Positions 9,127 through 18,781 of a DNA stretch of 64,000 nt are shown piece after piece. Numbering within the stretch: position 1 is the stretch's first letter; each line of letters starts with the position of its first letter. This DNA is from Sphingomonas sp. LM7 (lineage in GTDB: Bacteria > Pseudomonadota > Alphaproteobacteria > Sphingomonadales > Sphingomonadaceae). A program made the translations under genes and the position numbers. The notes under the pieces were generated by a model. That model was given only the letters and a program-made list of their open reading frames with translations, made no database searches and was not told the origin of the DNA. The stretch covers positions 3,751,001 to 3,815,000 of the forward strand of contig NZ_CP019511.1 in NCBI RefSeq assembly GCF_002002925.1, written 5' to 3'.

Positions 9127-10152
9127 ATGACGCATTCTCCCCTGAGACTGAAGCTCGATGGCGCCGCACTGGTCGATAACTGGCGGCTGCTGCGAAGCTT
9201 GAGCCACGGCGCGGCATGCGGCGCTGCGGTCAAGGCCGACGGCTATGGGCTGGGCGCGCGCGAAGTGGTGCGCCGGCTGGCCGAGGCGGGGTGCCGCGAC
9301 TTCTTCGTCGCGCATTGGAGCGAGGCGCGGGCGCTCGCCGATCTCGGCGTATCGGTGTCGGTGCTCCACGGCGTCCGGCCGGAGGACATGGCCGACCGGC
9401 CTGCGAATTCGCGGCCGGTGCTCGACACTCCCGAACAGGTGCGGCGCTGGCAAGCGAGCGGCGGCGGCGTATGCGACGTGATGGTCGATACTGGCATGAA
9501 CCGGCTAGGCGTGTCGCCTGAGGATATTTCGGCAGGGCTGCTCGACGGGCTCGAGATCGAAACGCTGATGAGCCATCTCGCCTGCGCGGACGAGGATGTG
9601 CCGCTCAATGACCGCCAACGCACCGCGTTCGCTGCGCTCGCCGGAAAAACCTCGGCAAAGCGGATGAGTCTCGCAAATTCGGCAGGCATCGCCCTCGGCG
9701 CGGACTATGCCTTCGATCTGACCCGCCCAGGAATTGCGCTCTATGGCGGCCGCCAGCGTGCCGCGCATGACGGCATCCGCCAGGTGGTGACGCCAGAGGC
9801 GCAGATCCTCCAGCGGCGGGGCGTGCGCGCGGGCGAGATCGTCGGCTACAACGCCACCTTTACCGCGGCGGAGGATACGCAAGTGGCGGTGCTCAACCTG
9901 GGCTATGCCGACGGCTATCTCCGCTGCTTCTCAGGCAAGGGCCGCGCGCGATCCGGCGGCGTGAAATTGCCGGTGATTGGGCGGGTGTCGATGGACCTGA
10001 CCGCGATTTGCGTCGATGCCGCGCCAGATCTGGGCGAAGGCGATTGGGTGTCGCTCGATTATGCGCTGCCGGAGACGGCGGCGCTTAGCGGATTGTCGCA
10101 ATATGAATTACTGACCGGGCTCGGCGCGCGGTTCGATCGGCGCTGGTTCTAG
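9127..10152 (+). CDS. alr: Alanine racemase
   Basis: 341 residues, a little short for the family (about 360-375). PLP-binding Lys36 lies in AAVKADGYGLGA; the catalytic Tyr is in VGYNATFTA; GYADGYLR and GRVSMDLT complete the signature. It interconverts L- and D-alanine for peptidoglycan. It starts 10 bases after the MFS stop, so the two may be co-transcribed. The 3' end overlaps the convergent oxygenase gene by four bases. Confidence 0.95.
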   Translation: MTHSPLRLKLDGAALVDNWRLLRSLSHGAACGAAVKADGYGLGAREVVRRLAEAGCRDFFVAHWSEARALADLGVSVSVLHGVRPEDMADRPANSRPVLDTPEQVRRWQASGGGVCDVMVDTGMNRLGVSPEDISAGLLDGLEIETLMSHLACADEDVPLNDRQRTAFAALAGKTSAKRMSLANSAGIALGADYAFDLTRPGIALYGGRQRAAHDGIRQVVTPEAQILQRRGVRAGEIVGYNATFTAAEDTQVAVLNLGYADGYLRCFSGKGRARSGGVKLPVIGRVSMDLTAICVDAAPDLGEGDWVSLDYALPETAALSGLSQYELLTGLGARFDRRWF

Positions 10153-11132
10153 TCGGCGCGAAGCGTCCACGGATCGACGTCGCGCGCGCGAATCCACCGC
10201 GTCGCCAGCCATTTGACTCCGGCCGTCACCGGCTGGCCCGCGTGGAGCGCCCTGGTGTCGGGCGTTCCGTCCGGCAGCAGGGTGTCGAAGAGTATCGCGT
10301 CTCCGCCCTGGGGCCGGATCGTCAGGCCGAACTCGGGGAAGACCGTCTCACCACCGCCGAATCCCTGGTTGAGATAGATCAGCACGGTCCGGATTCGCTG
10401 GTTCGCAGCGCCGGCGATGGTGTCGAGATGGCGGCGATATTGCTGGCCCGGCGCATAGCGCAACACCGTCAGTGGCTCGCCCTGCTCGACGCGCGTGCCG
10501 CTGGCCGCGGCGATCCTTAGGTTGAGCGCGCGCACCACCAAGTCTTCCCGCGTCGGGCCGATCGCACCGTCGTCGGACGTGCGGATCGGATGGGGCATCG
10601 CACGGCCGGTGCGCGGATCCAGCACCGAGGCCGGCTCGAGCAATTCCGCGGCAACCGTGGCGACATGCGCGCACTCGTCAGGCGTGAACAAAGCGGGATA
10701 GCGTACGATGCGCGGCGCTTCGTTCAGCACCTGCGGTTGCGGCAGCGCCGGGGGCGCGCCGTCGGCGGTCAGCTGCATGCGCTGGAGCAGCGCGCGTTGG
10801 GCCTCGGCGATCGGATCGCCTGCCGCGGCGATGTCGAGCAGCGCGCGGGCGGTCTGCCAATCGGGCGTGCGGGCGTTGCCATTGCCGTTTGCGGCGAGTG
10901 CAATCTCCATCAGCGCGCCGTCGACATGCCCGATCGCGACTGCGCGGCGGAGCAGGACGCGGGCGGCGTCGAGGTCGCGCGGGACCACGGCGCCGGTGAG
11001 GCGCCACACGGCATGCTGCATCAACGCATGGACGTCGCCGGCATCGCCGCCTTCGATCAGGCAGGCGAGCGCCTGTGCGGCCTGGCCGCGCGCGGCGAGC
11101 GCGAGGGCTTGTTCGACGGGATTGTGCACCAT
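10149..11132 (-). CDS. 2OG-Fe(II) oxygenase, prolyl 4-hydroxylase type, with N-terminal Sel1/TPR-like helices
   Basis: 327 residues. The C-terminal half has the double-stranded beta helix: first iron ligands in QYRRHLDT (HxD), GGGETVFPE after it, and the distal His plus 2-oxoglutarate-binding Lys in HAGQPVTAGVKW. The N-terminal 120 residues are Ala-rich helices resembling Sel1/TPR repeats, perhaps for protein binding. Known members hydroxylate prolines in proteins or oxidise small molecules. The partner is unknown. Convergent with alr. The ATG at 11132 is kept because the helical repeats start directly after it. Confidence 0.9.
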   Translation of the reverse strand: MVHNPVEQALALAARGQAAQALACLIEGGDAGDVHALMQHAVWRLTGAVVPRDLDAARVLLRRAVAIGHVDGALMEIALAANGNGNARTPDWQTARALLDIAAAGDPIAEAQRALLQRMQLTADGAPPALPQPQVLNEAPRIVRYPALFTPDECAHVATVAAELLEPASVLDPRTGRAMPHPIRTSDDGAIGPTREDLVVRALNLRIAAASGTRVEQGEPLTVLRYAPGQQYRRHLDTIAGAANQRIRTVLIYLNQGFGGGETVFPEFGLTIRPQGGDAILFDTLLPDGTPDTRALHAGQPVTAGVKWLATRWIRARDVDPWTLRAD

Positions 11133-11160
11133 GATGCCGGTCTAGCCCGGATCGCGCGCA

Positions 11161-11195
11161 AAGAAAAAGGGCCGGGGAATGAACCCCGGCCCTTT
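11161..11195 (-). terminator. Rho-independent terminator of the TonB receptor gene
   Basis: A perfect 12-bp stem, AAAGGGCCGGGG (11166-11177) with CCCCGGCCCTTT (11184-11195), and a 6-nt loop. Read on the minus strand it is followed by TTTTCTT. It lies 20 bases after the receptor stop. Confidence 0.9.
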
Positions 11196-11215
11196 CTTAG
11201 TTGGTCGTGTCGCTA

Positions 11216-14200
11216 TCAGAACTTCGCGGTGACGCCCGCGTAGAAGAAGCGGCCACGGTTGTCATAGATGCCCGAACCCGCGCCGATGCCGGTGAGACCG
11301 TATTGCGGCTTGGTGTCGCCGACATTGGTCACGCCGCCGTAGAAGTTGAACGAGTCGTTCACTTCCAGGTCGAAGCGCACGTCGTGATACGTGGTCGACG
11401 GGTACATCGGAAGAGTAGCATAATCGACGTTCTGGGCCGGCTGGCCGTTCACGCTGTTATAGTCCTCGAAGGTGTTGAGATACATCCGACCGATATAGCG
11501 GAAGGTGTGGCCCAGCGTGAGCGGTCCGAGCTGCAGATCGGTGCCGATGTTGAAGTTGTCCTCCGGATCGCCAAGCTCCTGAGCCAGGACGTTCTTGAAG
11601 GTCGGACGTGCCGGATCGGTGAAGTTGTCGCGCTGAATGACGTGAGTCCACACGCCCTTCATGCTCAGCTTGCCCCAACCGAAGTCACGATTGTAGCCGA
11701 TCTGCGTATCGATACCGCGCGCCTTGAACTGTGCGTAGTTCTGCGGCGAGTCCTGATACGAACCTTCCAGAATGCGGAAGGGCTGCTCGCCACGGGGGCC
11801 GCCAGCGGCACCCGCACGCTCGAACAATGCGCAGAACTGGTTGTTCAGATCCGGCGCGTCGTAGCAGGCGTTGAGGGCCGACTGCACTGCAGGCGACGTG
11901 ATCACGTCGTCCACGGTGATGTCGTAATAGTCGACCGAGATCGCCAGACCGGGCACGAAGCTCGGCTGGAACACGCCGCCGAGGGTGATCGACTTGGAGG
12001 TTTCCGACTTCAGGTTCGGGTTGCCGCCGCTGAGGATCTCGAGCGATGCCGTGTAGACATAGTCATAGCCGGCGGGACGGCCTGCAGCTGCGCAATTGGC
12101 TTCGCGCGTTGCCGAACCCGTGTTGATGTTGCGCGTCGAGCAGGGATCCGACGGAGCGGGCGTGAAGTTCTGCCCGGGAACCGAATAGAGATCGCCCAGA
12201 TACGGTGCGCGCACCGACTTCGAGTACGACCCACGCAGCAGCAGGTCGCGGACGGGACGCCACGTGGCGCCGCCGCTGAACGCGTACACAGTGCCCGCGC
12301 CGCCCTGATAGTCGGCGATACGGCCCGAACCGTTGATCGTCAGTTCCTGGAGGAGCGTGACGTCCTTGATCAGCGGCAGCGAGATTTCGCCGAACACTTC
12401 CTTCACTTCGAACGCCGGCGACGTGAAGCTCGGGATCGCGTTGTAGAAGGCGTAACCGGCCTGGGTCAGATCGTCGAGATCGTAGGAGAGCGTCTCCTTG
12501 CGATACTCGGCGCCGACCGAAACGCCGATGGCGCCGCCCGGAAGGGTGATCGGCAGGTTGCCCGACACGAAGCCGCTGGCAACGAACTGGGTCGACTTGC
12601 CGACTGCCGTGGTCGGGGTGACCAGGTAGTTGAGCGCTGCCTGGCTGACCGAGCCCTGACCGAACGGGTTGAGCGGAACGCAGGCTGCGACGTCGGCAGC
12701 AAGCTGTGCGGCGTTGCCTGCAACGTCGTCGCCGGCATAGGCCGGAGTGACCTGCGAACGGCAGACGATCTGGCCAGCGCCGTTGGTCGTCGTGTCAAGT
12801 GCCAGCAGGTAGCGCTGGGTGTTGACGTTGCCGGTGATCACGCTCGACTCTTTGTGCTCGCTGTAGTTCGCCGAGACGTCGTAGCTCCAGTCCGAGCCGA
12901 GATCGCCCTTGATGCCGAGCACGCCACGATACAGCTCACGCTTCATCTGTTCGTCGCGGGTGCCGAGATCGACCCAGTTGCGACGCAGCGAGAAGCGATA
13001 GGTGCCGGCAGCGATCTGCGCGAGCGAGGTCGCCTGGTTGGCGAGGCCTGCCGCGGTGGTGCCGTAGGCGGTGCCGGTGTTCGGGTTGACGCCCGAGTTG
13101 ATCGCCGCGGTGAGCTGACCCGTGATCGTCGCGCGTGCTGCGGCCGACAGGAACGGGTTGTCGAGGCGGATGCCTTCGCGGTTGACCACGCCACCCGCTG
13201 CGCCGCCGGTGGCCGAGGCGTAGGAGCGATCGTTGAAGCCGGCGATGGCTACGCCGTCACCCAGCGTCTGGCCCTGCGAGAAGAACGGGCCGCTCTGCGT
13301 GCCGAAAGCCTCGGTGCGGACGTACTTGGCTTCGAAGTACGGCTGGAAAGCCGGCGAGACTTCGAAGTGGCCGAGCGCGTTGAAGACATAGCGCTTCAGG
13401 TCGGGCGACAGCGCGGTCAGCTTGCCTTCGCGGCTGCTGGTGCCGTTGCCGCCGACATAGTTGCCGTTCGGGCCCAGGCCGATGCGCAGGCCCTGCTGGG
13501 GCGTGAGAGTGCCGCCCGGCTGGAACAGGAAGCCGCAGGTGTAGGACGAGCCGACTGCGTCGACGCCGCACGGTGCGGTCGGGGTGTTGGCATAACGGAT
13601 GCCGACCTGGCCGCCGAGGCCGATCGTCGCGCTGCGGATGTCGCGATAATAGAGGCGATCGGGAACGCTGTCGAACGACGCGCCGGTGTCGGTATCGACA
13701 ATGACGAAGGCATCGTTCTGGCGCAGGTTCGGACGGCCCGACGCATAGTAATCGTCCTGGTGGGCGAATTCGGCGTTGATCGCGATGTTGCCGCGGCCTT
13801 CGGCGAAGTTCTTGCCCGCGACGAGCGAGACATACTGGTTGCCGGCGTCGCCATAGGTGCTGATGCCGCTCTGCGCGCGGATCTGAACGCCGTCGTAGCT
13901 GTCCTTCAGGATGAAGTTCACGACGCCCGCGATCGCGTCCGAACCGTAGATCGACGAGTTACCGCCGGTCACGATGTCGACGCGCTCGATCAGGTCGGTC
14001 GGCAGCGTGTTGATGTCGATCGCGTTGCCGTTGTTGATGATGTCGGCCGAGGTCTGGCGACGGCCGTTGATCAGCGCGAGGGTGCGCGCACGGCCCAGGC
14101 CGCGAAGATCGAGGAAGTTGACGCCGCGGGTACCGAGACCCGAGGTCGAGTTCTGCGAGCCCATCGAGGTGCGGAGCTGCGGCAGGTCGTTGAGCACGTC

Positions 14201-14449
14201 GCCCACTGAGACGCGGCCGGTCTCGAAGATTTCTTCTGCGGTCACCGTGGTGACGGGAACGGGCGAGTCATCGTTCGGGCGACGGATGCGCGAACCGGTG
14301 ACGACGATCGTGGTTTCCTCTTCGGCGGTCGCGGTATTGTCGACCTGCCCCGCCTCTGCGGGCTGGCTGGCCTGCGCGAAGGCGACCTGCGGAATGAGGA
14401 AAGTGGCGCTGGCGAGGGCTGACGCTCCCAGCAGTTGCGATAGCTTCAT
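11216..14449 (-). CDS. TonB-dependent outer-membrane receptor
   Basis: 1077 residues. Signal peptide MKLSQLLGASALASATF..., then a TonB-box-like EEETTIVVTGSRIRR, a plug domain (about 55-190; RGLGRARTLALINGRR, GSDAIAGVVNFILK) and a large beta barrel ending in aromatic Phe (FFYAGVTAKF), as barrel proteins do. It belongs to the oar-less, 'TonB-dependent receptor/siderophore-like' group expanded in sphingomonads; these import oligosaccharides, iron chelates or other nutrients using TonB energy. No transporter or regulator lies beside it, so the ligand cannot be told. It stands alone with its own terminator. Residue bias is ordinary. Confidence 0.95.
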   Translation of the reverse strand: MKLSQLLGASALASATFLIPQVAFAQASQPAEAGQVDNTATAEEETTIVVTGSRIRRPNDDSPVPVTTVTAEEIFETGRVSVGDVLNDLPQLRTSMGSQNSTSGLGTRGVNFLDLRGLGRARTLALINGRRQTSADIINNGNAIDINTLPTDLIERVDIVTGGNSSIYGSDAIAGVVNFILKDSYDGVQIRAQSGISTYGDAGNQYVSLVAGKNFAEGRGNIAINAEFAHQDDYYASGRPNLRQNDAFVIVDTDTGASFDSVPDRLYYRDIRSATIGLGGQVGIRYANTPTAPCGVDAVGSSYTCGFLFQPGGTLTPQQGLRIGLGPNGNYVGGNGTSSREGKLTALSPDLKRYVFNALGHFEVSPAFQPYFEAKYVRTEAFGTQSGPFFSQGQTLGDGVAIAGFNDRSYASATGGAAGGVVNREGIRLDNPFLSAAARATITGQLTAAINSGVNPNTGTAYGTTAAGLANQATSLAQIAAGTYRFSLRRNWVDLGTRDEQMKRELYRGVLGIKGDLGSDWSYDVSANYSEHKESSVITGNVNTQRYLLALDTTTNGAGQIVCRSQVTPAYAGDDVAGNAAQLAADVAACVPLNPFGQGSVSQAALNYLVTPTTAVGKSTQFVASGFVSGNLPITLPGGAIGVSVGAEYRKETLSYDLDDLTQAGYAFYNAIPSFTSPAFEVKEVFGEISLPLIKDVTLLQELTINGSGRIADYQGGAGTVYAFSGGATWRPVRDLLLRGSYSKSVRAPYLGDLYSVPGQNFTPAPSDPCSTRNINTGSATREANCAAAGRPAGYDYVYTASLEILSGGNPNLKSETSKSITLGGVFQPSFVPGLAISVDYYDITVDDVITSPAVQSALNACYDAPDLNNQFCALFERAGAAGGPRGEQPFRILEGSYQDSPQNYAQFKARGIDTQIGYNRDFGWGKLSMKGVWTHVIQRDNFTDPARPTFKNVLAQELGDPEDNFNIGTDLQLGPLTLGHTFRYIGRMYLNTFEDYNSVNGQPAQNVDYATLPMYPSTTYHDVRFDLEVNDSFNFYGGVTNVGDTKPQYGLTGIGAGSGIYDNRGRFFYAGVTAKF

Positions 14450-14569
14450 GGTATAGAGCCCCTTCAGGCGAAATGCCCGATGGCTCGCTACTCACCGCCT
14501 GACGCCATGCGGGGCAAGTTACATAATATTGCAGTGCACGATTTCATGTCGGCAGTGTTGCAAAAATGC

Positions 14570-14607
14570 GACGGCGAGTTACCGGAAATTTCCGAAAACC
14601 CGCCGTC
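14570..14607 (-). terminator. Hairpin between thiolase and TonB receptor genes, possible terminator
   Basis: GACGGCG (14570-14576) pairs with CGCCGTC (14601-14607) around a perfect 12-bp palindrome CGGAAATTTCCG (14583-14594). Read on the minus strand the hairpin is followed closely by ATTTTTG, which fits termination after the thiolase gene. The inner palindrome could also be an operator for the receptor. Confidence 0.45.
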
Positions 14608-14668
14608 TGAGTAATATTTAACTACTGTATCAGGCGCGCAATACACGCCAAGCTTAACGCGGAATGAA

Positions 14669-15841
14669 TTATCGCTCGATGCACATCGCGATTCCCATGC
14701 CGCCGCCGATGCATAGCGTGGCAAGGCCTTTCTTGGCGTCGCGCTTCTGCATCTCATAGATAAGCGTAGTGAGAACGCGGGCGCCCGAGGCGCCGATCGG
14801 GTGGCCGATCGCGATCGCGCCGCCATTGACGTTGACCTTGTCTGCGTCCCAGCCCAGCTCCTTGCCGACCGACAGCGCCTGTGCGGCGAACGCCTCATTG
14901 GCTTCGATCAGGTCGAGATCGGCGATCGTCCAGCCGGCCTTCTCCAATGCCTTCTTCGATGCCGGGACCGGGCCGATGCCCATGATCGAGGGATCGACGC
15001 CGGCGCTTGCCCAGCTCCGGATCGTCGCCAGGATCGGGGCGCCGCGCTTCTCGGCTTCCTCGCGGCTCATCATCACCAGCGCTGCGGCGCCGTCGTTGAG
15101 GCCCGATGCGTTGGCGGCGGTAACCGTGCCGTCCTTCTTGAACGCCGGGCGCAGGCCCGAGACGCCGTCGATTGTCGCGCCGGCGCGGATATATTCGTCG
15201 TCGGCGACGACCGTGTCGCCCTTACGGCCCTTGATCGTCACCGGCGCGATCTCGTCCTTGAACTTGCCCCCCGCGCGCGCGGCTTCCGCCTTGTTCTGGC
15301 TGGCGACCGCGAACGCGTCCTGCTCGCCGCGCGTGACCTGATATTGCTCGGCGAGGTTCTCGGCAGTGATGCCCATGTGATAGCCGTTGAACACGTCGGT
15401 CAGCCCGTCCTTGATCATCGTGTCGACCAGGCTGAGATCGCCCATCTTGGTGCCAGGGCGCAGCGACTGGGCGTGGGTGGACATCGACATCGATTCCTGC
15501 CCGCCCGCGACGACGATCGTCGCGTCACCGGTCTTGATCGCCTGATAGGCTAGGGCAACCGCACGAAGCCCCGAGCCGCAGACTTGCTGGACGCCCCAGG
15601 CGGGGACTTCCTTGGGTACGCCTGCCGCCATCGATGCCTGGCGTGCCGGGTTCTGGCCCTGCGCCGCAGTGAGCACCTGGCCGAGGATCACTTCGCTAAC
15701 CTCCTCGCCCTTCACGCCGGCCTGTTCCAGCGCAGCCTCGATCGCGATACGGCCCAGCTCATGCGCCGGGGTCGCGGCGAAGGCGCCGAGGAAGCTGCCC
15801 ACGGGCGTGCGCTTGGCGGCAGTGATGACGATGTCGGTCAT
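14669..15841 (-). CDS. phaA: Acetyl-CoA C-acetyltransferase (biosynthetic-type thiolase)
   Basis: 390 residues, full length for the family. Nucleophile Cys88 in [10 protein letters not shown], the NEAFAAQA motif, His347 in [16 protein letters not shown] and Cys377 in [11 protein letters not shown] make up the complete active site. It condenses two acetyl-CoA to acetoacetyl-CoA, the first step of PHB synthesis, or works in reverse in degradation. Beside a PhaC-like gene and phaR, a role in PHB is likely. The symbol is inferred from this context; atoB is the alternative. Confidence 0.93.
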   Translation of the reverse strand: MTDIVITAAKRTPVGSFLGAFAATPAHELGRIAIEAALEQAGVKGEEVSEVILGQVLTAAQGQNPARQASMAAGVPKEVPAWGVQQVCGSGLRAVALAYQAIKTGDATIVVAGGQESMSMSTHAQSLRPGTKMGDLSLVDTMIKDGLTDVFNGYHMGITAENLAEQYQVTRGEQDAFAVASQNKAEAARAGGKFKDEIAPVTIKGRKGDTVVADDEYIRAGATIDGVSGLRPAFKKDGTVTAANASGLNDGAAALVMMSREEAEKRGAPILATIRSWASAGVDPSIMGIGPVPASKKALEKAGWTIADLDLIEANEAFAAQALSVGKELGWDADKVNVNGGAIAIGHPIGASGARVLTTLIYEMQKRDAKKGLATLCIGGGMGIAMCIER

Positions 15842-15879
15842 GGTCGGGATGCTCCTGCGGGTGTCTTGATGTTTGCGGG

Positions 15880-16944
15880 TTATCTAGGGGCGGGGAGGGC
15901 GGTTAGCCAGTCCGCAAGCGGCTGCCACAGCGCGGCGCGGGCGCGTCCGCCGACGATCATCCCGACATGGCCCATTGCCAGCTCGCGCACGTCGCCGAGG
16001 CGCGCGGCGCTGGCGGCGGGGACGATGCGATCGGTGGTCGACACGAAGGACAGAGCCGGGATGCCGAGCGCTTCCGCATCGACGGGCGCACCCGCGATCC
16101 GCCAGCGGCCGTTCCCGGGCAGGTCGGCGACGAAGAAGTCGTCGAACAATTCGCGGCCCGCGGCAAACGGGAGCGGCGCGCCGCCATTCGCCCAGTCCTC
16201 GAGCGTGACGAAGGCGCGCGCCTCGGCGCTGGCGAGCTCGAGCCGCGCGAAGCGCTCGAACTTGGCGACCGTGCGTTTGGGATCGAGCTGCCAGAAGCCC
16301 GATTGCAGCACTTCCATCGGCACCAGGCCGAGCTGCTCGCAAGTGGCATGCGCCTCGTCCCACAGCGCCGAGATCGGATCCAGCGCATCGCCATAGCCGG
16401 CGAAACGCCAGGGCGCGGCGATGGTGACCAGCCCTGCAGCCTTGGCTGCGACGGCCGCAGCGATCGCCATCGTGCCGCCCAGGCAATAGCCGACCAGTAT
16501 TGGCGGGCGATCGAGCGCGGCGAGCAGCGGCAGGAGCAGCTGCTCGACATGCGTGGTGACGTCCTGCGCGCGATCGTCGGGCGTCGGGGTTCCCCAGTCG
16601 ACGAGCAGCGGCCGCACGCCCCGCCGAGAAAGCCAGCGGAGCAGCGAATTCTCCGCGTCGAGGTCGAGCACCACCGGCGGATTGATCAGCGACGGCACGA
16701 ACACCACCGGCGCGCCGTCTCCGCCATAGTCGCGCAGCGTCGCGCGGCCGGCCCGGGCAATCGCCGGCATCGGCGGCTGCGGCGCGGGGCGGGGCGCATC
16801 CTGATAGGCGCGCAGCCCGGCAAGTGCTGCGGCGCGTCGTTCGGGCGATGCTGCAGTTTCGCTGCGCAGCAGCGCCAGAAACAAGGGTAGTGGCCGAGGC
16901 CCTTGTTGCGATGCGGCAAAGGATGTTAGGTGTGCGTCATTCAC
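15880..16944 (-). CDS. PHA synthase-like alpha/beta hydrolase (short, class III-sized PhaC-like)
   Basis: 354 residues. Seen: [14 protein letters not shown], a lipase-like box with cysteine GYCLGGTMA (Cys154), Asp305 in TTDRIVP and His326 in [10 protein letters not shown]. This Cys-Asp-His set and spacing match PHA synthases. Class III PhaC is about 355 residues, with known catalytic residues near 149, 302 and 331, while class I is about 590. No PhaE partner is visible. The start is GTG at 16944, only 14 bases from the divergent phaR ATG, with no clear ribosome binding site, so the true start could be a little inside. PHB synthesis or mobilisation is inferred. Confidence 0.82.
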   Translation of the reverse strand: MNDAHLTSFAASQQGPRPLPLFLALLRSETAASPERRAAALAGLRAYQDAPRPAPQPPMPAIARAGRATLRDYGGDGAPVVFVPSLINPPVVLDLDAENSLLRWLSRRGVRPLLVDWGTPTPDDRAQDVTTHVEQLLLPLLAALDRPPILVGYCLGGTMAIAAAVAAKAAGLVTIAAPWRFAGYGDALDPISALWDEAHATCEQLGLVPMEVLQSGFWQLDPKRTVAKFERFARLELASAEARAFVTLEDWANGGAPLPFAAGRELFDDFFVADLPGNGRWRIAGAPVDAEALGIPALSFVSTTDRIVPAASAARLGDVRELAMGHVGMIVGGRARAALWQPLADWLTALPAPR

Positions 16945-16958
16945 GCGCGGGGGTGTCC

Positions 16959-17528
16959 ATGAAGAAAGCTGCTGCGGGCTCGGGTCCGGTTATCATCAAG
17001 AAATACGCGAACCGCCGACTCTACAACACCGAAACCTCGTCCTATATCACGCTCGACCATCTCGCAGCGATGACGCGCGAGGGGCGGGACTTCAAGGTGG
17101 TCGATGCCAAGACCGACGAGGACATCACGCACAACGTCCTCACCCAGATCATCATGGAAGAGGAATCGCGCGGCACGTCGATGCTGCCGGTCAATTTCCT
17201 GCGCCAGCTGATCTCGCTGTACGGCGATTCGATGCAGGCGATGGTGCCGGGCTATCTGGAAGCGTCGATGGACAGCTTCCGACGCAACCAGGAACAGTTC
17301 AAGTCGGCGGTCGAGGGCGCATTCGCCAATTCACCCTTCGCCGAGATCGCCAAGCGCAACATGGCGATGTTCGAAGCAGCGGCCGAAGCGTTCAAGCCGG
17401 GTGCGGCGGGCGTCCCCGGGGCGGCAGCCCCGACGGCGGCGAAGCCTGCCGAGGGCGGCGACGATGTTTCCGCGCTCAAGGCCGAACTGGCCCGGCTGCA
17501 GGACAAGATCGAGAAACTGGCGAAGTAG
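16959..17528 (+). CDS. phaR: Polyhydroxyalkanoate synthesis repressor PhaR
   Basis: 189 residues. The N-terminal PHB/PHA accumulation-regulator DNA-binding domain is clear (IIKKYANRRLYNTETSSYIT, then DITHNVLTQIIMEEE), followed by the PHB_acc repeat (LLPVNFLRQLISLYG-like) and an Ala/Pro linker to a short coiled coil at the end (DDVSALKAELARLQDKIEKL). PhaR binds both DNA and PHB granules and represses phasin and related genes until polymer accumulates. The start is the ATG where homology begins; longer in-frame starts run through the divergent PhaC-like gene. Confidence 0.94.
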   Translation: MKKAAAGSGPVIIKKYANRRLYNTETSSYITLDHLAAMTREGRDFKVVDAKTDEDITHNVLTQIIMEEESRGTSMLPVNFLRQLISLYGDSMQAMVPGYLEASMDSFRRNQEQFKSAVEGAFANSPFAEIAKRNMAMFEAAAEAFKPGAAGVPGAAAPTAAKPAEGGDDVSALKAELARLQDKIEKLAK

Positions 17529-17573
17529 GCCGGGCTAGATCCCCCTACCTCCAATGCAGGGATGGGTAAGAAG

Positions 17574-17655
17574 AGGTCGGGCTCGATGCCCGGCCTTTTC
17601 TTTGTGTCGATTCGCTCGTCGGGCTCCTCGAACCCCTCCTTCAGGGAGGGGAGTC
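17574..17655. terminator. Terminator after phaR inside a dispersed composite repeat
   Basis: AGGTCGGGC (17574-17582) and GCCCGGCCT (17588-17596) form a 9-bp stem with loop TCGAT, followed by TTTCTTTG. Next comes a palindrome CCCCTCC...GGAGGGG (17633-17653). The same hairpin and the same kind of palindrome recur after the transaldolase gene (45821-45958), so the terminator is carried by a dispersed repeat. Confidence 0.75.
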
Positions 17656-18715
17656 AGGCGAGCTTGCGCGTTCCCAGTCCACCCAGCGAGGCCTGGATCT
17701 CTTCGATGCTGATCATCTTCTGCTCGATGACGCAGCGCAGGCCCAATCCGTCGAAGCCGTGATAGCTGCCCGCGGTGGCGAAGGCGATCGTGGTGTCGGC
17801 ACGCGCCTCGGCGCCGCGCACGGCCTTTGCCGGCAGCGGGATGGTCTCGCCGAAGCGAGTGCCCGAGGAATCGGCGACGATGCGCGCGGCCTCGTCGACG
17901 ATCGAAATGCGGGTGCGGCCCCATTCCTTCTCGCCGAACAGCGAACGGTCGGAGATGATTGCCGGAATGCGCTCTTCCCAGTCGAACTCGACATAGAAGA
18001 CGCCCGCGGGCCGGCCCTCGGCGCCGCGTTCGCGGATGCCGGTGACGAAGACGAGCACCGCGCGGTGATCCGACCACGGGTTCTGCCAGACTGCGTCGGT
18101 GTACCATTGATCGGGATGGCTGCTGCCCATCGCCTTCAGATATTGCGATGCGTTGGCGACATTGGTTTGGCGGACGCGCGCATTGGGGTCCGAGCAGATG
18201 ATGATGCGGCCGTCGCGATCGGCGACGAAGGCATTGAGATAATAAGGCGAGGTGCGCGTGAACACCGCGAGCCGCGCCTGCGCGGCCGCGATCTTCTCGG
18301 GGGTCGGATCAAGCGTTGCGGCAATTACTTCGGCATCGGACGCCATTACCCGGAGGTCGACGCTGCGGCCGTAAAGGTGGCGTGTGACGTTCTGGATCAG
18401 CGCCTGCGCAAGCTCGACCAGCCGGGTGCCCTCAATCTCGCCGACCATTTCGTCGGCGATCCCGGCGCCCATTGCGAGGCGCTCGCGGACTTCGGAGCGG
18501 AATTCCAGACTGGCGTGGCGTGCCTGCTGGGCGAGCGCCTTCACTTCTTGCGCGACCACCGAGAAGCCGCGGCCGGCCTCGCCCGAACGGGCGGCCTCGA
18601 TCGCGGCGTTGAGCGCGAGGAGGCTGGTGCGCGCGGCAATTTCCTCGCTCGTGCTGGCGAAAGTGTCGACCTCGTCGCGAAGGACGGACAACAAGGAGCG
18701 GATCCTGCGTGGCAC
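17654..18715 (-). CDS. Soluble chemoreceptor-like protein: MCP signalling tip followed by a Cache-like sensor
   Basis: 353 residues with no membrane segment. Residues about 15-75 carry the conserved signalling hairpin tip ([20 protein letters not shown], then [11 protein letters not shown]). After a linker, residues about 120-330 look like a double Cache domain ([48 protein letters not shown]). This is the reverse of the usual sensor-then-signalling order. It should bind CheA/CheW and report a cytosolic ligand. The start is GTG at 18715; a stop in the same frame at 18782 leaves no other likely start. It follows the methyltransferase gene by 66 bases. Confidence 0.85.
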   Translation of the reverse strand: MPRRIRSLLSVLRDEVDTFASTSEEIAARTSLLALNAAIEAARSGEAGRGFSVVAQEVKALAQQARHASLEFRSEVRERLAMGAGIADEMVGEIEGTRLVELAQALIQNVTRHLYGRSVDLRVMASDAEVIAATLDPTPEKIAAAQARLAVFTRTSPYYLNAFVADRDGRIIICSDPNARVRQTNVANASQYLKAMGSSHPDQWYTDAVWQNPWSDHRAVLVFVTGIRERGAEGRPAGVFYVEFDWEERIPAIISDRSLFGEKEWGRTRISIVDEAARIVADSSGTRFGETIPLPAKAVRGAEARADTTIAFATAGSYHGFDGLGLRCVIEQKMISIEEIQASLGGLGTRKLA

Positions 18716-18738
18716 GGACCCAACTGGTATCGGCGAAG

Positions 18739-18745
18739 GGTTAAC
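18739..18745 (-). promoter_or_regulatory. TTAACC-type half site upstream of the chemoreceptor gene
   Basis: GTTAACC on the minus strand, about 24 bases before the GTG start. TTAACC is the half site of the cell-cycle regulator CtrA in alphaproteobacteria. The same core occurs near cpaF and the PilZ gene in this window. A functional role is inference. Confidence 0.35.
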
Positions 18746-18781
18746 GGAGCGTGGACTATTCCGTAACCGAAACGAAAAAAA

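Noticed and set aside
11201..14209. 1002-residue open frame antisense to the TonB receptor gene
   Set aside because: It mirrors the receptor gene codon by codon; long antisense frames are expected in GC-rich DNA with strong third-position bias. The translation is low-complexity Arg/Ala/Val/Asp with no domain, and it lacks a start with a ribosome binding site.
14669..17528. Complete class III PHA operon (phaC-phaE)
   Set aside because: No PhaE-like gene is present; only thiolase, a PhaC-like protein and PhaR are found.
17654..18715. Chemoreceptor gene as a broken fragment of a longer gene
   Set aside because: A stop in the same frame at 18782 belongs to the preceding gene and the domains are complete; no missing N-terminal membrane part can be found upstream.
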